64,000 bases of DNA from Neckera pumila. Taxonomy: Eukaryota; Streptophyta; Bryopsida; Hypnales; Neckeraceae. Shown piece by piece: positions 62,801 to 64,000 of the stretch. The stretch spans positions 11,533,660-11,597,659 of the forward strand of contig OZ018414.1 in assembly GCA_963969595.1 (NCBI GenBank). Direction: 5' to 3'. The position numbers and the translations under genes are program-made. Below the pieces are notes generated by a model, which worked only from the letters and a program-made list of their open reading frames with translations, was not told where the DNA came from and did no database searches. The number at the start of each line of letters is the position of its first letter. The first letter of the stretch is position 1.

Positions 62801-63415
62801 TACTTTATACCGAACCGATGCGTAGCGTTTCGTGGCTAACACGTTTCAAGCATTCGTAGCATCAGAGCAAGAGATGAGAGGAGTCATAACTTGGCATCTG
62901 AGAGTAGATAGTCAAGGTAGATGAAACACAGTCCTTTTCTTAACTCGTTCCTTCAAGATTGAGCTTGTGCTTTTTCCAACCTTCTAAGAAACACAATGCA
63001 TCTTACTCTCAATCAACTCAAAAGAGGACAGATAGATGTCCTATGCTTACTTCAGCCGTTTCACCTGCAGCTCTGACAGTGGCTATTGCTGCAGCAATTT
63101 CGGTGGCGTTCAGAGGATCCAAGGGGTGCGCAGACTGTGACCTCAAGATAGGCATTTGTGAACCTGCAGACATCAATCAAATGTAAAGATTAGGTTTCTT
63201 CATGAGACTCCTGATAAACCGGCTTCACTTCCAGAGAGAACGGCTCTAGTGTTTACGTGCAGTAGCGCTTCATCATGTTGCACTACACAAACCGAATAAT
63301 CGAGCTGCAAAAGTCCTAAGAGTCACAAGGTAATACGCAACTAGTGATAACAGAGAAAGTTACCTTTGATGATAGGCATTCGAACTTCTGCAGTATTTCT
63401 AATACGGAGTAACAT
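56863..63415 (-). CDS. CuAO: Peroxisomal copper amine oxidase, 13 exons, 726 aa
   Basis: It oxidises primary amines (polyamines such as putrescine) to aldehyde, ammonia and H2O2, using Cu(II) and a self-made topaquinone. Exons: 63364-63415, 63051-63163, 62267-62572, 61999-62111, 61572-61725, 61111-61287, 60692-60907, 60193-60429, 59248-59433, 58741-58881, 58040-58308, 57367-57448, 56863-56997. Every junction has GT/AG and consistent phase, giving 727 codons including stop. The topaquinone precursor is the first Tyr of NYEY (Tyr446). The catalytic base is Asp362 in FDAGED. Copper ligands are His496 and His498 (PVHQHFF) and His662 ([11 protein letters not shown]). It starts HPLDPL at about residue 36, like the plant peroxisomal clade, has no signal peptide, and ends LLSKL, a canonical PTS1 signal. 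The first exon is short ([11 protein letters not shown]). No key residue is missing. Confidence 0.96.
60597..60646 (+). repeat. (GGGA)n microsatellite in amine oxidase intron 7
   Basis: A nine-or-more G run is followed by about ten GGGA units. In the transcript strand it is (TCCC)n, lying 45-95 bases after the 5' splice site of intron 7 (60430-60691). GAGGATTTATTGA is duplicated next to it. Confidence 0.95.
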
Positions 63416-64000
63416 TTTGCCCTACGGGGATAGTGGAAGTTGAAAGGGAATATTTTGCTTCTGTGCATCTACTTACTGGACATAAATCAGACCTCCATGT
63501 CATAAATCAAACCTAACAGATGTGCTTCATATTAATTCTCCATGTACACCCCAAGGGCACACCGGCACAGTTCGCAAAGACGGACAAGTACACAAGTATT
63601 CACCAGCAACGTGATGATATTTGGCAAATATGCGGAAACAAGCAACTCTGGAAGCTACTCTAGTTACCAGCATCTTAGAACCTCAAATTTGAAAGTAGCT
63701 GGGCACGTTTCTGGAACTCCAACTACCCTGGTGCTCTCCTGTTTCAACTTAACGAACCATTGAAACGAGAGTTAGCTGGATCGTAAGGAGTTTACCACAC
63801 GAACCACACCAGGCATGGTGCCTAGCTTTTTTGCGAATTGGAGGCGTCGAGGCCGCTACAGGAGATGATGCTCACCTAGCCTATTGCTGCTCATGTGCAT
63901 ACCGCAAATAAACACAATTAGGTGTTATGTAGAATCTAGCACCGCAAGGCAGTTGAGACTCCGCAAAAAATCCGGACGATGGATATTCTTTCATAAAGCT
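63416..64000 (-). promoter_or_regulatory. 5' flank of the copper amine oxidase gene
   Basis: Region upstream of the initiating ATG at 63413-63415. No other gene, TATA box or transcription start can be assigned from sequence. It could contain a non-coding first exon. Confidence 0.4.

Overview
The window is nuclear DNA of a land plant. It holds four multi-exon or long genes with plant-type proteins, long AT-rich spacers full of small DNA transposons, and a 5S rRNA gene copy. The 5S sequence (GGTCATACCAAGGCT near the 5' end, TTTGGGCTGGAATAGTACTG in the middle) looks, from memory, more like bryophyte or lycophyte 5S than seed-plant 5S. I therefore lean to a seed-free plant, but the species cannot be fixed from sequence alone.

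Layout. 1-9.4 kb is AT-rich spacer with terminal-inverted-repeat (TIR) elements, including a three-level nested insertion at 7365-8580. 9521-10897 (+) is an intronless plastid phosphoenolpyruvate/phosphate translocator. 11-16 kb is spacer with small elements and a perfect 55-bp-arm hairpin. 16012-24903 (-) is a 17-exon LEUNIG-type transcriptional co-repressor (LisH, two poly-Q exons, WD40 propeller). 25-35.9 kb is spacer with more elements and diverged tandem duplications. 35918-44742 (-) is a 19-exon HAD-family 5'-nucleotidase with a long Ser/Arg-rich N-terminal extension. 46-49.5 kb is a cluster of TTAA-flanked elements, one inserted in another. 52657-52774 is the 5S copy, followed by a PIF/Harbinger-like element at 52942-54290. 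54629-55921 (+) encodes a copia-Gag-like protein with a 51-bp minisatellite at its 5' end and a poly-Q tail. 56863-63415 (-) is a 13-exon copper amine oxidase ending in the peroxisomal signal SKL.

The genes do not form one pathway: they are neighbours in a plant chromosome (plastid metabolite transport, flower/meristem-type co-repression, nucleotide dephosphorylation, amine oxidation in peroxisomes). Exon models were built by hand from splice sites, reading phase and recalled family sequences. The nucleotidase and oxidase models keep phase across every junction; the co-repressor has one uncertain junction.

The most unusual content is a family of non-autonomous elements with CCCCTAAA-type termini flanked by TTAA. 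One copy sits inside a CACTA-type MITE, and its filled and empty sites show a TTAA duplication. That is the signature of piggyBac-type transposition, which I believe is rarely described in plants.
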